Part shown: in pieces, positions 30,706 to 42,879 of the stretch
Position numbering within the stretch: position 1 is the first letter of the stretch
How the letters are laid out: every line of letters begins with the position of its first letter
Notes under the pieces: model-generated
What the model was told of the DNA's origin: nothing
Databases searched by the model: none
The model's input: only the letters and a program-made list of their open reading frames with translations
NCBI GenBank assembly: GCA_026225945.1
Contig: JAMJFZ010001226.1
Span: 1,208,501 to 1,272,500 of the forward strand
From: Cricetomys ansorgei
Taxonomy: Eukaryota; Chordata; Mammalia; Rodentia; Nesomyidae
DNA length: 64,000 nucleotides
Direction: 5' to 3'
Position numbers and translations under genes: made by a program

Positions 30706-32743
30706 AGCTTTTCTCGTCTAGTTGGAGGGATGAAATTGTCAGATTGGTGTGATACCATGCCTGATGAAGAACTCATTTTGTGTGCTGTCAGGAGATTCTC
30801 AGGACATGCCAGGTGGGTATTTCTCCTCTTCTGCTCTCCCAAGCTCCCCTTCCAGGCTCATCACCAACCAGGTCCTGACTTCACCTGTTTCTCTTGGTCA
30901 AACATTGTCTAGTGGACGAGGAAACCAAGAATGTGGTAGAGGATGAGTAGCTCCTCACACTGGTGTCTCTGTCTTTCTGGTTAGGGTGGGGAATGCTGAT
31001 GTCAGACAGGGGCTAATCAAATCGTTTACTTGTTCAGTAGAAATGTATAGGGTGCCCTATATTCTCAGTGCTTTCCTGTTGTTCTTCTTTCAGTGCAGTC
31101 TCATGCCTATTATCTCTGGGAGAGAGCTAGTTAAATACTGAGTTTTAGGGCTGTGGATGTACTTCTGAAGCAGAACACTGCTAGGCATGAACTGTGGTTT
31201 AGATCTTCATTTTACAAAAAATAGTTTAAAAAATTCAAGCCAATTATTTTGAATGATATTTCAGATTGTATCTTTTAAGTTTTGAAGTTTCATCATTTCT
31301 ATATTGACCTGGTGAATACTTTATTGCCATGACTAGAAATATATTTTATTCATTTTATATGTCTTATTTTGTAAGACAGCTTATCACAGATAAAATGAGT
31401 CTTTTTCTTTGTAGGTTTGAAATAGGGTTTTGTTTTGAAGTACAAGCTGGCCACTGGCTCCAAGCAATCTTCCCGCATCAGCCTCTGGAATGCTCAGACC
31501 ATAAGAGTGAGCTACCAAATCTGGCTTAGAATGTGTATGTGAAAGATTTTTTTTTTCGTGTTATGAGGTTCCACTCATTCATAGAAGATCATTTCAGTTG
31601 TTTGGCTTCAGTTGTTTTGTCTAGTCTTTGTTGCCGAAAGCACACTTTTAGTTCCAGGACTTAGTAGGCAGGGACAGGTGGATCAATGAATAATTGCTGA
31701 ACCAAACTGAGTTCTACTTGTAGAGAATACGGAAATGATGTGTTGTGAAATATATATATAACTTCAGCAGGCTCACAGTCTAATAAATGATTTAGAAATT
31801 CATTCAGTCATCATCCCCTTTCCTTATTTAAAGATATTTGGTATAAAATAAAATCTTGCACCTTCTTATCTGCAGTGCCTAACGCCTAACAAAACGTTCA
31901 TCTCTGGGTAAGGAAGAGAAGAGATTGATTTCTGGGTTCTTCTGACTGATGCTTCCTTCAACTGATCCCTACTCCTCTCTTAGGACTGGAGTCCCTTTCT
32001 GTCTGTCTTCTATTTGCTCTCCTGGTCACATGCAGGCTTTTCTCATAGCCTGACCATGGCTGCCTTTGTCTACTCCAGTTCTAGTTCCTTCTCTTCTTTA
32101 AAATTAGTTCAAGAGCCATCTCCCGCAGATGGGATTCTCGGCATAACCAGGCCTGGCACAATTGCCAATATTTGCAGACATTCCTTGTATTCTTATGTAT
32201 TAAATATTCTGTGGTGGGCATTGGTCACTTAGCTAGGTCTGTATTAGCTAGATTGGCCCCCCAAGAAGTGAAGCCATGTTCTGTTTCTGGAGGTGATCTC
32301 TGTAAGGTAGGGTGCATGATTTCTTTGTTAAATTGAGGAACTTTACCTAATGGCTGAGGCGTTGGACTTCTTTGTGGTCTTTTGTAAGGCTGGGGAGCTA
32401 AAGGTCAGCACCAGGGTGTTCATCATCTTATCTCCATATGGTTCTTTGGAGGTGGTTACAAAATCTTCTGAGGATGAGGACCTTTCCTTCCTCTATTATG
32501 CTTCCCTTCTTACAGAAAGCCCCAAGAGCCATTTACACCATCACTACGTATATGTGTTAATATATTTCAGGAATTTCTCCCAGGAATTCAAATCCTACCT
32601 GTTGAATGAAAGGGCTCTCCCTCCACTCACCCTAGACTTTCTGAGAACAAAACTTGCAGACAAACAATCCGAAGGATAGACTGACGACCCTCCACGGGAC
32701 ATCCCAGTTCCGGGACAGTGCGACTTTCTCACTCCTCTCACTG
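30706..32743. other. Intergenic region between OR2H2 and OR2I1
   Basis: It holds an antisense B1-like SINE at 31410-31527 and otherwise AT-rich unique DNA. In human, UBD maps in this interval. No ubiquitin-like coding segment of UBD is visible here. An open stretch at 32350-32679 on plus resembles no family I know. Confidence 0.65.
31410..31527 (-). repeat. B1-like SINE, antisense, old
   Basis: On plus it reads 'gaaatagggttttgttttga', 'caagcaatcttcccgcatca' and 'aagagtgagctaccaaatctggctt', the reverse of a diverged B1. Confidence 0.6.
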
Positions 32744-33718
32744 TCAGATCTGATGCCTTCCTAGACTCCGCAAGAACCTCAGCGCTGCCCCCTTCACTTC
32801 CTTGTTTCGCAGCGTGTAGATAAGGGGGTTGAGCGCGGGTGTGACCACCGTGTAGAAGAGCGAGACGAACTTGCCGCGGCCCTGGTTGTAACTATGCGTG
32901 GGTTGTAAGTAGGTATAGGTGGCAGAGCCATAGAATAGGCAGACAGCGGTCAAGTGGGAGCCACAAGTGCTCGCCGCTTTCCGCCGGCTCGCGCGGGAGC
33001 GCATGCCCCAGACCGCGCGGGCCACTGCGGTGTAGGAGGCCAGGATGACCGCAGAAGGCACCAACAGGATGACCACGCGGGCGGCGAACATCTGGCGCTC
33101 TGTGGAGCTGCGGCCGCCGCGGCAGGCCAGCTGCAGCAGCGCGGGCAACTCGCAGATGAAGTGGTCCAGACGGTGGGGCGCGCATAGTGGACGCGCGGCC
33201 AGCAGGGCGGTCTGCGCCGCGGAGTTGACCAGGCCACCGAGCCAGGAGGCACCGGCCAATGCGCGGCACAGGCGCGGCGAGGAAAGTGCGGCGTAGCGCA
33301 ACGGAAGACACACAGCAGCCGCGCGGTCCAATGCCATAACCGCCAGCAGCACGCACTCGGCGGAGCCCAGGGCCAGCGATGCGCACAGCTGTGCCATGCA
33401 CCCGCCGCAAGGCAGCTGCAGCACTGGGCCGCGCAGGCTGGCCAGCAGAGGCGGCACCACACTGGTGGTGAAACCCACATCCACCAGGGCCAAGTGGCAG
33501 AGGAAGTAATACATGGGCGTGTGCAGGCGCAGGTCGAGAATGGCCAGCAACACCAACGCTGCGTTGCCTGTCAGAGTTAACAAGTAGCAGAGAAGGACCA
33601 TAGCAAAGAGGACTGGCTGCAGCGAGGGCCAGTCAGTGAAACCCAGCAGCAGGAAGCCCTCCTCTGAGCTGAGGTTAGCCTGAGGGGAAACTCCAAGAAA
33701 GTGAGAATGGTGAAACAA
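32744..33718 (-). CDS. OR2I1: Olfactory receptor OR2I1, intact open frame but no ATG at its start
   Basis: A class II olfactory receptor on the minus strand. The open frame covers the whole seven-helix domain: GN of helix 1 (51-52), PMYYFLCHLALVD (68-80), MALDRAAAVCLPLRY (128-142, with DRA where most ORs have DRY), RKAASTCGSH (246-255), PALNPLIYTLRN (294-305), stop at 32744-32746. The sequence follows human OR2I1 as I remember it, including the odd DRA. The numbering starts at the first open codon, a TTG at 33716-33718. From the upstream in-frame stop TAA (33725-33727) to Met40 there is no ATG. Where the human start lies, this gene has CCTCAG|GCTAAC, which looks like a splice acceptor after a pyrimidine tract, so the true first exon may lie upstream and coding may begin at 33679. 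The gene is very rich in GC and CpG, unlike its surroundings. It could also be a pseudogene that has lost only its start codon. Confidence 0.85.
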   Translation of the reverse strand: MFHHSHFLGVSPQANLSSEEGFLLLGFTDWPSLQPVLFAMVLLCYLLTLTGNAALVLLAILDLRLHTPMYYFLCHLALVDVGFTTSVVPPLLASLRGPVLQLPCGGCMAQLCASLALGSAECVLLAVMALDRAAAVCLPLRYAALSSPRLCRALAGASWLGGLVNSAAQTALLAARPLCAPHRLDHFICELPALLQLACRGGRSSTERQMFAARVVILLVPSAVILASYTAVARAVWGMRSRASRRKAASTCGSHLTAVCLFYGSATYTYLQPTHSYNQGRGKFVSLFYTVVTPALNPLIYTLRNKEVKGAALRFLRSLGRHQI

Positions 33719-33727
33719 AACAGTTTA

Positions 33728-33863
33728 ATGCTAGCAGGCATGGTGGTGTAGGCCTTGCACTCAGGAGGCAGAGGCGGAAACTTTCGGTGAGTTTGAGGCC
33801 AGCCTAGTCTACATACTGAGTTGCAGGTTAGCTGGAGCTACATAGTGACACTCTGTCTTATAG
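33728..33863 (+). repeat. B1 SINE, sense
   Basis: It begins 'ctagcaggcatggtggtg', has 'actcaggaggcagaggcgg' and 'gaggccagcctagtctac', and ends at 'gtgacactctgtctta'. It lies just upstream of the OR2I1 frame on the opposite strand. Confidence 0.88.
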
Positions 33864-34546
33864 CTACCCACGACAAGCAAAGAACCCCTGATGTGGGATA
33901 AACTGGGCAAGAGAGGAAAGCACATCCCCAAAATATAGTTTCCTTACACTGTCACATGCCAGTATTCCTTCACAAGCTCCTTCAAGAGAGACAGCCTCTG
34001 TTTAACTGATGAACCAGTTGAGGACTTAGAAAAATCAAATTGTCCTAAGTCCATCGTTAATCAGGTCTGTCACCCTGGCTCTGGTTGCAGTTCTGGGGAC
34101 TAAGGAAGAAATTCAGTGTCCCTCCCAAGGGCAGCTGTGAAGATACTGAAGGACATATTCCACTCAGAGCCTTCTTTCCCTATTTCCCTCGAATGTGTGC
34201 ATTGTCTAAAAGACAAGCCTGAATGAGACTCGATAGAGCAGCTTTGTCACCTTGCTCATTTGATGATCCATTTTTGTTTATGTAACAGTTAAAGTTGATG
34301 GCAGGAAAGCCCTGAGCTGACAAAGCCAGTCAGATTTCACAGATGACCTTAACTCTGCTCCATGTGCAAACCAAAGTGGAAGTGCTTTGAGCTGTTTCTT
34401 GTAAATGCCTATATTATAGAAAAACAGAATATAATCTCAACCAATTAGGAGCAACCAACAAATATATGTAGCTATACACTTTCCACTGGACTAGACCAAA
34501 TATGGTAACAGTAGCCAATCAAGTATCTTGTAGCCAATCGAGTATC

Positions 34547-34663
34547 TATTTTTTCTTTATCCTCCTCCCTTCCCTTTCTTCCTTCCTTCCTGTCTCCCTT
34601 CTTCTCTCTCTGCCTGTCTCCCTGTTTCCTTTCTTCTCTCCCTGCCTGCTCCCTCTCCTTTCA
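34547..34663 (+). repeat. Polypyrimidine tract (C/T-rich, about 115 bases)
   Basis: Almost every base is C or T, with irregular CTTCC, CTCCC and CTGCC units and only a few interrupting G residues. The minus strand is homopurine. Confidence 0.85.
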
Positions 34664-34685
34664 ACAGATAGGTTGTTCTCTTGAA

Positions 34686-34793
34686 GTCTAGGTTGTCCTT
34701 CAGTTCTATTTGTAACAGAGGATGACCTTGAACTCCTGACCTTCTTGCATCCACCTCCAGAGTGCTGGGATTATAAACTATGTCCAGCCTCCA
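34686..34793 (-). repeat. B1-like SINE, antisense, 5'-truncated
   Basis: The plus strand shows 'gatgaccttgaactcctgac', 'ccacctccagagtgctggga' and 'ttataaactatgtccagcc', a reverse B1 core. Confidence 0.75.
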
Positions 34794-35535
34794 AGCAAAC
34801 ATTTCTTTGTTTTACTTTTGTATTCATCCTTTAAAAATGTTCCCTTTGCTTTCTCTCTGTGGCTCACCAAACCACTTCTGCCCAATTCAAGAATAGCTGT
34901 TTGTTCTAATAAATTCTTTAAAAATTTATTGTGCCTCAGTTTTTTTCCACTTGGGCTAAGGATTGAATCTGGGACCTTGTGAATGCTAAGTGTATGCTCA
35001 GTATTGAACTATACCACAACTCCATGAGGTTTTTTTTTTTTTTTTAAACCTGTTATACTACTGTCTAGTCTGTGGTCACTAATAGTGCGCAGGACTTCCT
35101 GCTGTAAATGTGACACTCAGAATCACCACAGACTAGCCTGTTGGAGGAAGAAACACTTCCTGTCAGACCAGAAATGAGGAGACTTCAGTCCTAGCTAGCA
35201 CAGTTGTCTCTAGTTGGTTATTTGAGATGTAGAAAGCACTTTATGTCATTCTGACTCAATTTTGTCATGTATTAAATGGGGAGTTGGAAGTGAGTGACTT
35301 CTTGGGTCTATCATGGGTTTTACTGTCAATCATTTTTCAAACAATAATGCAATAAACAAATAGAAACTCATTTTCAATGCCTTAGGTATTGATGCTGAAT
35401 CCAATATCTGGAAGTATGGAAACCATCATAGTTGATAGAATGGATAAAATTTCCATAGCAATCTTTTTATGCATGATTCCTGGCAGATATCATCATATAC
35501 ATAACTTATAAACAGACTCACTGCTTTTAATTAAA

Positions 35536-36999
35536 ACACACACACAGAGACACACACACACACACACAGAGACACACACACACACAGACACACACACACA
35601 GAGACACACACAGACACACACACACACAGACACACACACAGACACACACACACAGACACACACACACAGACACACACACAGACACACACACACACAGACA
35701 CACACACACAGACACACACACACAGACACACACACAGACACACACACAGACACACACACACAGACACACACACAGACACACACACAGACACACACACAGA
35801 CACACACACACACAGACACACACACAGACACACACACACACAGACACACTCACACACAGACACACACACAGACAGACACACAGACACACACACACAGACA
35901 CACTCACACACAGACACACACACACACAGACACACACACACACAGACACACACACAGACACACACACACACACACACAGACACACACACACAGACACACA
36001 CACACAGACACACACACAGACACACACACACACACACACAGACACACACACACAGACACACACACACACATACACACACACAGACACACACACACAGACA
36101 CACACACAGACACACAGACCCACACACAGACACACACACACACAGACACACACACACACAGACACACACACAGACACACACACACACAGACACACACACA
36201 CACAGACACACACAGACACACACACACACAGACACACACACACACACAGACACACACACACACAGACACACACACAGACACACACACACAGACACACACA
36301 CAGACACACACACACACAGACACACACACACAGACACACACACACATACACACACACAGACACACACACACAGACACACACACACACAGACACACACACA
36401 GACACACACACAGACACACAGACACACACACACACAGACACACACACACAGAAACACACACAGACACACACACACACACAGACACACACACACAGACACA
36501 CACACAGACACACACACAGACACACAGACACACAGACACACACACACACAGACACACACACAGACACACACACAGACACACACACACACAGACACACACA
36601 CAGACACACACACACACAGACACACTCACACACAGACACACACACAGACACACACACAGACAGACACACACACAGACACACACACACAGACACACTCACA
36701 CACAGACACACACACACACAGACACACACACAGACACACACACAGACACACAGACACACACACACACAGACACACACACAGACACACACACAGACACACA
36801 CACACAGACACACACACACAGACACACACACACACATACACACACACAGACACACACACACAGACACACACACACAGACACACACACAGACACACACACA
36901 CACAGACACACACACACACAGACACACACACACACACAGACACACACACACACAGACACACACACAGACACACACACACACAGACACACACACACACAC
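35536..36999 (+). repeat. Large (CA)nGA satellite, 1.46 kb
   Basis: The whole stretch is built of (CA)3-8 blocks separated by single GA dinucleotides, with rare CT and TA variants. The variants recur: 'cactcacacacaga' near 35848, 35902, 36623 and 36693, and 'cacatacacac' near 36069, 36345 and 36835, which suggests internal segmental duplication. Both strands are free of stop codons over long spans only because of the repeat composition. It ends directly against a tRNA-type SINE at 37003. Confidence 0.97.
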
Positions 37000-37002
37000 T
37001 TC

Positions 37003-37150
37003 TTTGGGCTGGCAAGATGATTTACTAGGTAGTGGCACTTGCTACCTGGTGGCCTGAGTTCTATCTCTGGGACCCACATAGTGGAAGAAACTGACTCAAT
37101 CAAGTTGCCCTCTGGTCTTCACATGCATTATGTGGCACACATTCCCCATC

Positions 37151-37194
<44 letters not shown>
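37003..37194 (+). repeat. tRNA-derived SINE with (AATC)n tail
   Basis: The head 'gggctggcaagatgatttac' and 'ggcctgagttctatctctgg' mark a B2/B3-type SINE. It ends in an AATC tetranucleotide run at 37153-37194. Confidence 0.8.
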
Positions 37195-37309
37195 CAGTCT
37201 TTTATATTTCTTTCCAGGAAGTAATTCCTCTCCCAATAAAACATCTTGCTTATCCTCACCAGGCAGGATAAGTTTTAATGTGAATAAGAACAAAATTCAG
37301 GACCCAGGA

Positions 37310-37500
37310 CCCAGACTCTTTAGGTTTGAGTCTTGATTTTGCTACTTCCTAGATGACAACCGTGGGCAATGTACTTGACTCCTCTGTGCCCTTGTTTTCA
37401 TATGAAAGCATAAGTGGGTAACAGGAGTTAAATACACTGGGTTCTTTGAACAATGCCTGGCACATAATAGCTGAATGTTACCTGTTATTATCCCTATCTT
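37310..37500 (+). repeat. MIR element
   Basis: The core order is 'ttttgctacttcctagatga', 'gggcaatgtacttgactcct' and 'aatgcctggcacataatagc', all typical of MIR. Confidence 0.8.
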
Positions 37501-37539
37501 GTAAACCAATGCATAAATTTTTGTTTTCATTGTTTGATC

Positions 37540-37738
37540 TTTTTTGGTGTTGGAAATTGAACCCAGGGCCTTATGCATGTTGACTATATATATCTTCCTA
37601 CTGAATCAATTCCCTAGCCCTGGAAATAGTTTTGTTTTTCAAGAGAGAGTCTCACTAGGTAGCCTAAAATGGCCTCTAATTCAAGATGGTCCTGCTTCTA
37701 CCCCTTGAGTGCTGAGATTACAGGTGTGTGTTGCCACT
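37540..37738 (-). repeat. Composite SINE (ID-type part plus B1-type part), antisense
   Basis: 'gaaattgaacccagggcctt' to 'caattccctagccc' is a reverse ID/tRNA-like segment. It is followed by a reverse B1 core from 'gagagagtctcactaggtag' to 'gattacaggtgtgtg'. Confidence 0.65.
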
Positions 37739-38277
37739 TCCAAGAAATGAGTAGTGACAGAATTGGTGTAAAAATCCATTTTCTTTTCATATATTAACTT
37801 TAATATTTTCTTCATTGGAAATTAGGCAGTAGTCTTACTTTACAGAGCAGAGTAGGGAGGGAATACAAATTAAATATGTTTACAGTCACATTGTTTATAA
37901 GTGATTTGTAAGATTTTGACTCAAATCTGACTAACTCCAAGGTCTTCAGATTTATAGGCTCTGTTATATCAGACTGTAGAAGATAAAAGGACATGTAAAA
38001 CTTGATCTTTATTTCTAGACAATTTTACAGAATTGGGACCAAACTTAATATGGATAAAATATAAAGACATGACATTTAATTTTGTGAAGTAGTGGTGGCT
38101 AGAGGTGTTGAATTACAAAAAGTCAAATGCTTCAATATTGAGATTTTATAACCATATACCAGCACAGCTAGCCAAGTCCTAAAACATTTACCTTCAGATA
38201 TGCTACTGCATGAAAACAAGTACATACTAGTAAAATTTCACAGACATTGTCTTTATGTTATGCACAAATCCCTAACA

Positions 38278-38327
38278 ACACACACACACACACACACACA
38301 CATACATACACGCACACACACACACAC
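38278..38327 (+). repeat. (CA)n microsatellite, interrupted
   Basis: CA runs are interrupted by 'catacatacacgc'. Confidence 0.93.
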
Positions 38328-39639
38328 CAATGATTCTCTCAGAAGGAAAATCTGTTGTAAATTGTATAACATGTCTTTAAACCTCACTTGATTTTTCTAG
38401 AATGTGACTCTGATATGCAAAATCATATATTCTTAGAGCAATATAGCAAACTTACCTTCATGTCTAACCTCTAATCCCTGTGTTTTTGAATTTTTGACCT
38501 TGAATTTTTGTTGGTGTCTTGCTGGTGTTCTGGATTTTCTGGCTTTGAAATGACAAAGTGAAAGCTTAGCAATAGAACCAAATATTTGACTGTGTTGATT
38601 CCTGGAATGAGTACCTGAGATCAGAGCAGGGACCCCAGGAAGAAGACAAGAAATGGGTTCAACCTGCTCAGCATAGGAATGAATCAATGGTTTGGAAAAA
38701 AAAAAGATCAATAAGTTTGTGGAATGTGAGTATAGAGGCAGAGGTGGGGGCTGTTACTGAAGAGTCCTGTAAAAGGCACAAGCAGGTCAGATGCTTGAGT
38801 CTTGTGTTAGTAGCCAATTAACCTTAACTAGTGATTGTACCAAAAAGATCCTTCTAAAATCTAGTGGGAGATAGAAAGAGGAAGGATACTGACACCTCCT
38901 CTCACTAGGGAAGAAACAGAGGAATCTACTTTCCCTGCTCCGGGAACGGGAGTAGTGGTGCATCTCTGGGGAATCTGTGTCCCACTCCCATAATTATCAC
39001 TTTCCATGGAGGTGTCCAGAGAGACATTCCCCAAAGGAGTGGAGAGGGAATCCTGGAGAGACCATCCCTTTAGGATACTGTGTCTCTGGGAGGGTGTGGA
39101 GGCTAGAGGCAGCATAATTTCCTCTTAATGTCATTTCTACTCTCTTCGGTCATTTATTGACCTGCTTGCCTCCAGGAGTTCTGTCATGTCTGTAAAGCAG
39201 CCTTCATCTGTTGGGGATTCTGTAGATTTAAGTCATCTTAAGGTTTTTGTTTTGAAAAAAGGAACAGCATCTTACTGTGTAGCCCAAGCTGCTGAGTGCT
39301 GAGGTTACCAGCATGTTTCCTCATATCAAGCTCATTCTCAGCGTGACTTGAGACTTTGGCTCGTGAAATTGGCTTTTATCACCTGCCACCATTCATGGTT
39401 GCTATAAAGCCCCTCCATCCCTTCAGCTCCTCTTTGTTCATGAACATTTTGCATGTGTTCTACTCTTTACTCTTGTATAAATCTTGGTGAATAATTATCC
39501 ACAAAAATTAAATCTTAGACCTTTTTCTTTCATTTCCTTCAGTGATCTGGAAATTTATCAACATTCCTCATCTACCTCCTGTCTTCTTGTCTCTATCCAG
39601 CCCAGATCACTTTCTGCCATTATAATTACTTCTTTGGAA

Positions 39640-39840
39640 CTGGTGAAATGGCTCACCTTGGTATAGGTGCTTGCCACCAAGTCTGACAATCTGAATTACA
39701 TACCTAGGGCTAACATGGTTGAAGGAGATAACTTCTGCAAATTGTCTTTTGACTTCCTCATGTGAGCTGTAGCACACATATGCCCAAACCTTACTACTAC
39801 TGTATACACAAATAAATAAATGTAATAAAAAGTTTAAAAA
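39640..39840 (+). repeat. tRNA-derived SINE (B2/B3-type), sense
   Basis: It starts 'actggtgaaatggctcacct', runs through 'tcttttgacttcctcatgtg' and ends in 'aaataaataaatgtaataaa', the A-rich tail with a polyadenylation-like signal. Confidence 0.75.
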
Positions 39841-42407
39841 TAATTACTTCTTTGTAAACTCTAAGCAATATTTTTGCTTTTTAATATTCTGTTGGTTAAA
39901 TTACTACTGAATTTAAATTAAACTCTAATTTGACCCTTTGTCTATGGTTGTTTGATTAATTGTGGGTGGATAAAAACTCTCAGACAGGCTGGGACTTTAC
40001 CCTGACAACAACTTTAAAGGGCAGTGACAAAAGCCATCCATATACATATAGGGTGTAGCTGTTCCTTCAAGGTTGGAACATCCTCTTATGAAGGGTACTG
40101 GAAGGCTTACAAGACTCATGAAACTTACTAACATCAGAACCCCCCTTTCCCTCGAGAGAAATGTATGAAGTAAGCAATTGGTGGAGGACAAGAGACTCCT
40201 TGGTGATACAGCTGCCTGCAAGTTGTGCAGAGAAGTCTGTGAGGCAGCTTCTATGAGTCCTTAACCCATGCTGAGGTGGATTTTTCTGTGATGCTGGGGA
40301 CACCCCCACCAAGAGTTATTGCTTCATTAAACTTTATTTGGGTAAAATAATTTCATTGGATTGTTATTACCCTTTCTATCTGGGGTAAAATAAAATAACA
40401 TTATTAAACTATTTTTTTCTTTTTATCTGAAATAAATCTCAGCTCCTAGGTATACCAACCTGGAACAGAATCTTTTGCTCATTTAAAACATCTGAAAATT
40501 AAAACAAAATCAGAAGCATTTCTTGTCCTTTGTGGGACCCAGGCAGACAAGAAACAGGAAAGAATGATGATCGAGGAGAGGGTTGTAAAGACCATGCCTT
40601 TTTCATCAGAGTTTAATGAATTTCAGTGGAGGGAGTTGCCAGGGGTAATAAGGCCTGAGTGAACTGTGCATCTTTCAGTCTTTCAACTGGAGTCAGTTTT
40701 CCTGAGAATGCAGTTCTTCCCATGACTCCATGGACTCCTCCTGTAGTGTTTGTTCCCTGCATGACTTGCTTAACCACTGGAAGGAGGAAGAGCTGCTATT
40801 AAATGTGTGGTTGGTGGAGATGGTCTTTTCTCCTAGGTGACCCATTGGAAAAAACTCACTTTTTTGTGCTGTCTTTGAGATGTATTTAAAGTTATTGTTT
40901 ACAAAAACTTTTACCTAGATTTTCAAGTCTACAAGTTTCTGAGCAGAGTTCCCCTCCTTTCTCATTACCAACGCAACACGCCTCACCGCGGGATGTCAGT
41001 ATAGTAGACGTGTGCTGCCATAATGTGGCTAAATAACGAAACTGCATTTTTGTGGTTCTGGAGAGCTCTCAGATCCTGAAACACAGTAACATTCTTTTGA
41101 TCTCATTGAAGCTTAAGAATCTTGATTCATCTGATCATCTGCATGTATAAGTTCTCTGGGGCTGATGTTGCTGCTGTTCTAACAGGTCAATAGTTTTGAG
41201 TTATTGGTTCCACTACCACAGGCTCTACCTCAGTAAAGATAAAAGGTGACTATACTGTTGGAGTCTGTGCAAACTTTTGAAGAGGTGGCCTGCCTCACTG
41301 AAGGACAATATTCAAACTGTCTATTCCCCTTGTATGTCATCAGGAAAGCTCAAAAGAGCTTTGGAAATGATGAAAGGAGATGATGCCTCTCCATGGCAAG
41401 TTGTGTTCACAGGGTATGATGGGGGCATGGGCAGAGCTGAACTTGGCTCTTTCTGCTTTCATTGCACCTCTAGTTATTTTTTATTTTTATTTTATTTTTG
41501 GAAGTCTGTGATCAAAGTTTTATTATGCTTGGGTTTCAGATCTTTCCCCTAAACTAAAGGTTTAAGTAACGAATCTTTTGAACAGATTACAGTAAAACAT
41601 GATCTGTGATACATAGGAAAGGGTTTTCATGTCTTTGGGAGGAGGATTCCTCACTTGATTAGAGAGCAGAACTAATGATTTAGTGCTTGTGTCTTACTTA
41701 TGGACTTATTATGTCAGGAGGCTGCATTCTAACAGCACCCATGCTGAGAAGCTACAATTTCAGGGAGAGGGTCATCCAGGCATTAAGCTGAGACTGCTGT
41801 CTCAGAGGAGTTTCCAGATTAGAGGCTTGATGCTTAGGTACAGCTCACAGACATCACAAGATATGGGGTAGGAAACACGCTGTGTTCTGGAAAAGGGCGT
41901 CATTTGATGTCTTGTTCTTTTAACTCTGATGGACCTTGATTGCTCCTCCCTGTGTTTTAATTTGCACATATCTATTATCTGCTGGAATTCTACATGAATA
42001 CAAGAAACAGAAACCTTTCACCTTGCCTTCTTTCCTGTCTAGAATCAGAATCGATGAAATTAGAACTTTGTTACCCATTATGACTGGTATTTACCACGGA
42101 ATCAAGTAAACATACCTAAATTTGGCTCAGGATTGATGGAGTTCAAGATCCTGTGGCAGTAATGGTGAAGAAGGAACATTCACCAGACTCTCCAATTTTG
42201 TTCTTTGTCAAATATTTAGCTATAGGAAGCAAAGGATCCTCAGGAGGATAAGCACAGAGCAGTAGAACTTAACCCAGCACAGCACAGTAATTCAGATTTC
42301 TGTTCGTTTGTCATGAAACTGAAAACCAGAAAGGTGACAGACTGTGTTTGCTCTAGGTTATTGGAAATTTTGTGGAAGTTTGTAACCTAGGCCTTCAGTC
42401 CTTTATT

Positions 42408-42717
42408 ATTATTTTTTCAGGGACAGGGTTTCATACAGCCTAGACTAGCCTGGAATTAAAGACAATCTTCCTGCCTCAGTGTTCTGAATGCTGAGATTGC
42501 AAGTTCCAAGTCTTTTGTTTTAACTATTGAAGAATCTTTATTGTGTGTACATGTGTGTGTGTATTTTTGTGGGTATATGTCTACCCACATATGTGGAAGT
42601 TGGAGGACAGCCTATGGGAGTTGGTTCTGTCCTACTTTGTGATTTCTGGGGATTAAAGTCAGGTCCTCATACTTGGTGACAAGTGCTCTCACCTGCTGAG
42701 ACATCTCTCTAGTTCCC
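42408..42717 (-). repeat. Antisense B1 fragment and antisense B3/B4-type SINE
   Basis: The first (42408-42510) shows 'gggacagggtttcatacagc' and 'cttcctgcctcagtgttctg'. The second (42525-42717) ends in 'acctgctgagacatctctct', a reverse tRNA-type head. Confidence 0.7.
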
Positions 42718-42879
42718 AGTCTCAACCCTTAATGTAGGGGTTTCCACATTCAAAATCAACTCCTGCTTTCACACAATGTGTCTATTATATATGTGTGTGT
42801 GTGTGTGTGTGTGTGCGCAACTGGATATATCAAGAGCAATGAGCACATACATAGTTACAAATGTTCACAAATACTTTAT

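Noticed and set aside
32350..32679. A 109-codon open stretch on plus upstream of OR2I1, considered as a UBD remnant
   Set aside because: It shows no ubiquitin-like fold landmarks or terminal di-glycine and no similarity that I can see to UBD.
32892..33480. Additional long frames overlapping OR2I1 on both strands
   Set aside because: They are shadows of a GC-rich coding region. Only the frame that carries the OR motifs is real.
35527..37038. Very long open frames on the minus strand encoding Cys/Val/Ser repeats
   Set aside because: They follow entirely from the (CA)nGA satellite, which contains no stop trinucleotides. Several overlapping frames are open at once and none has a gene-like context.
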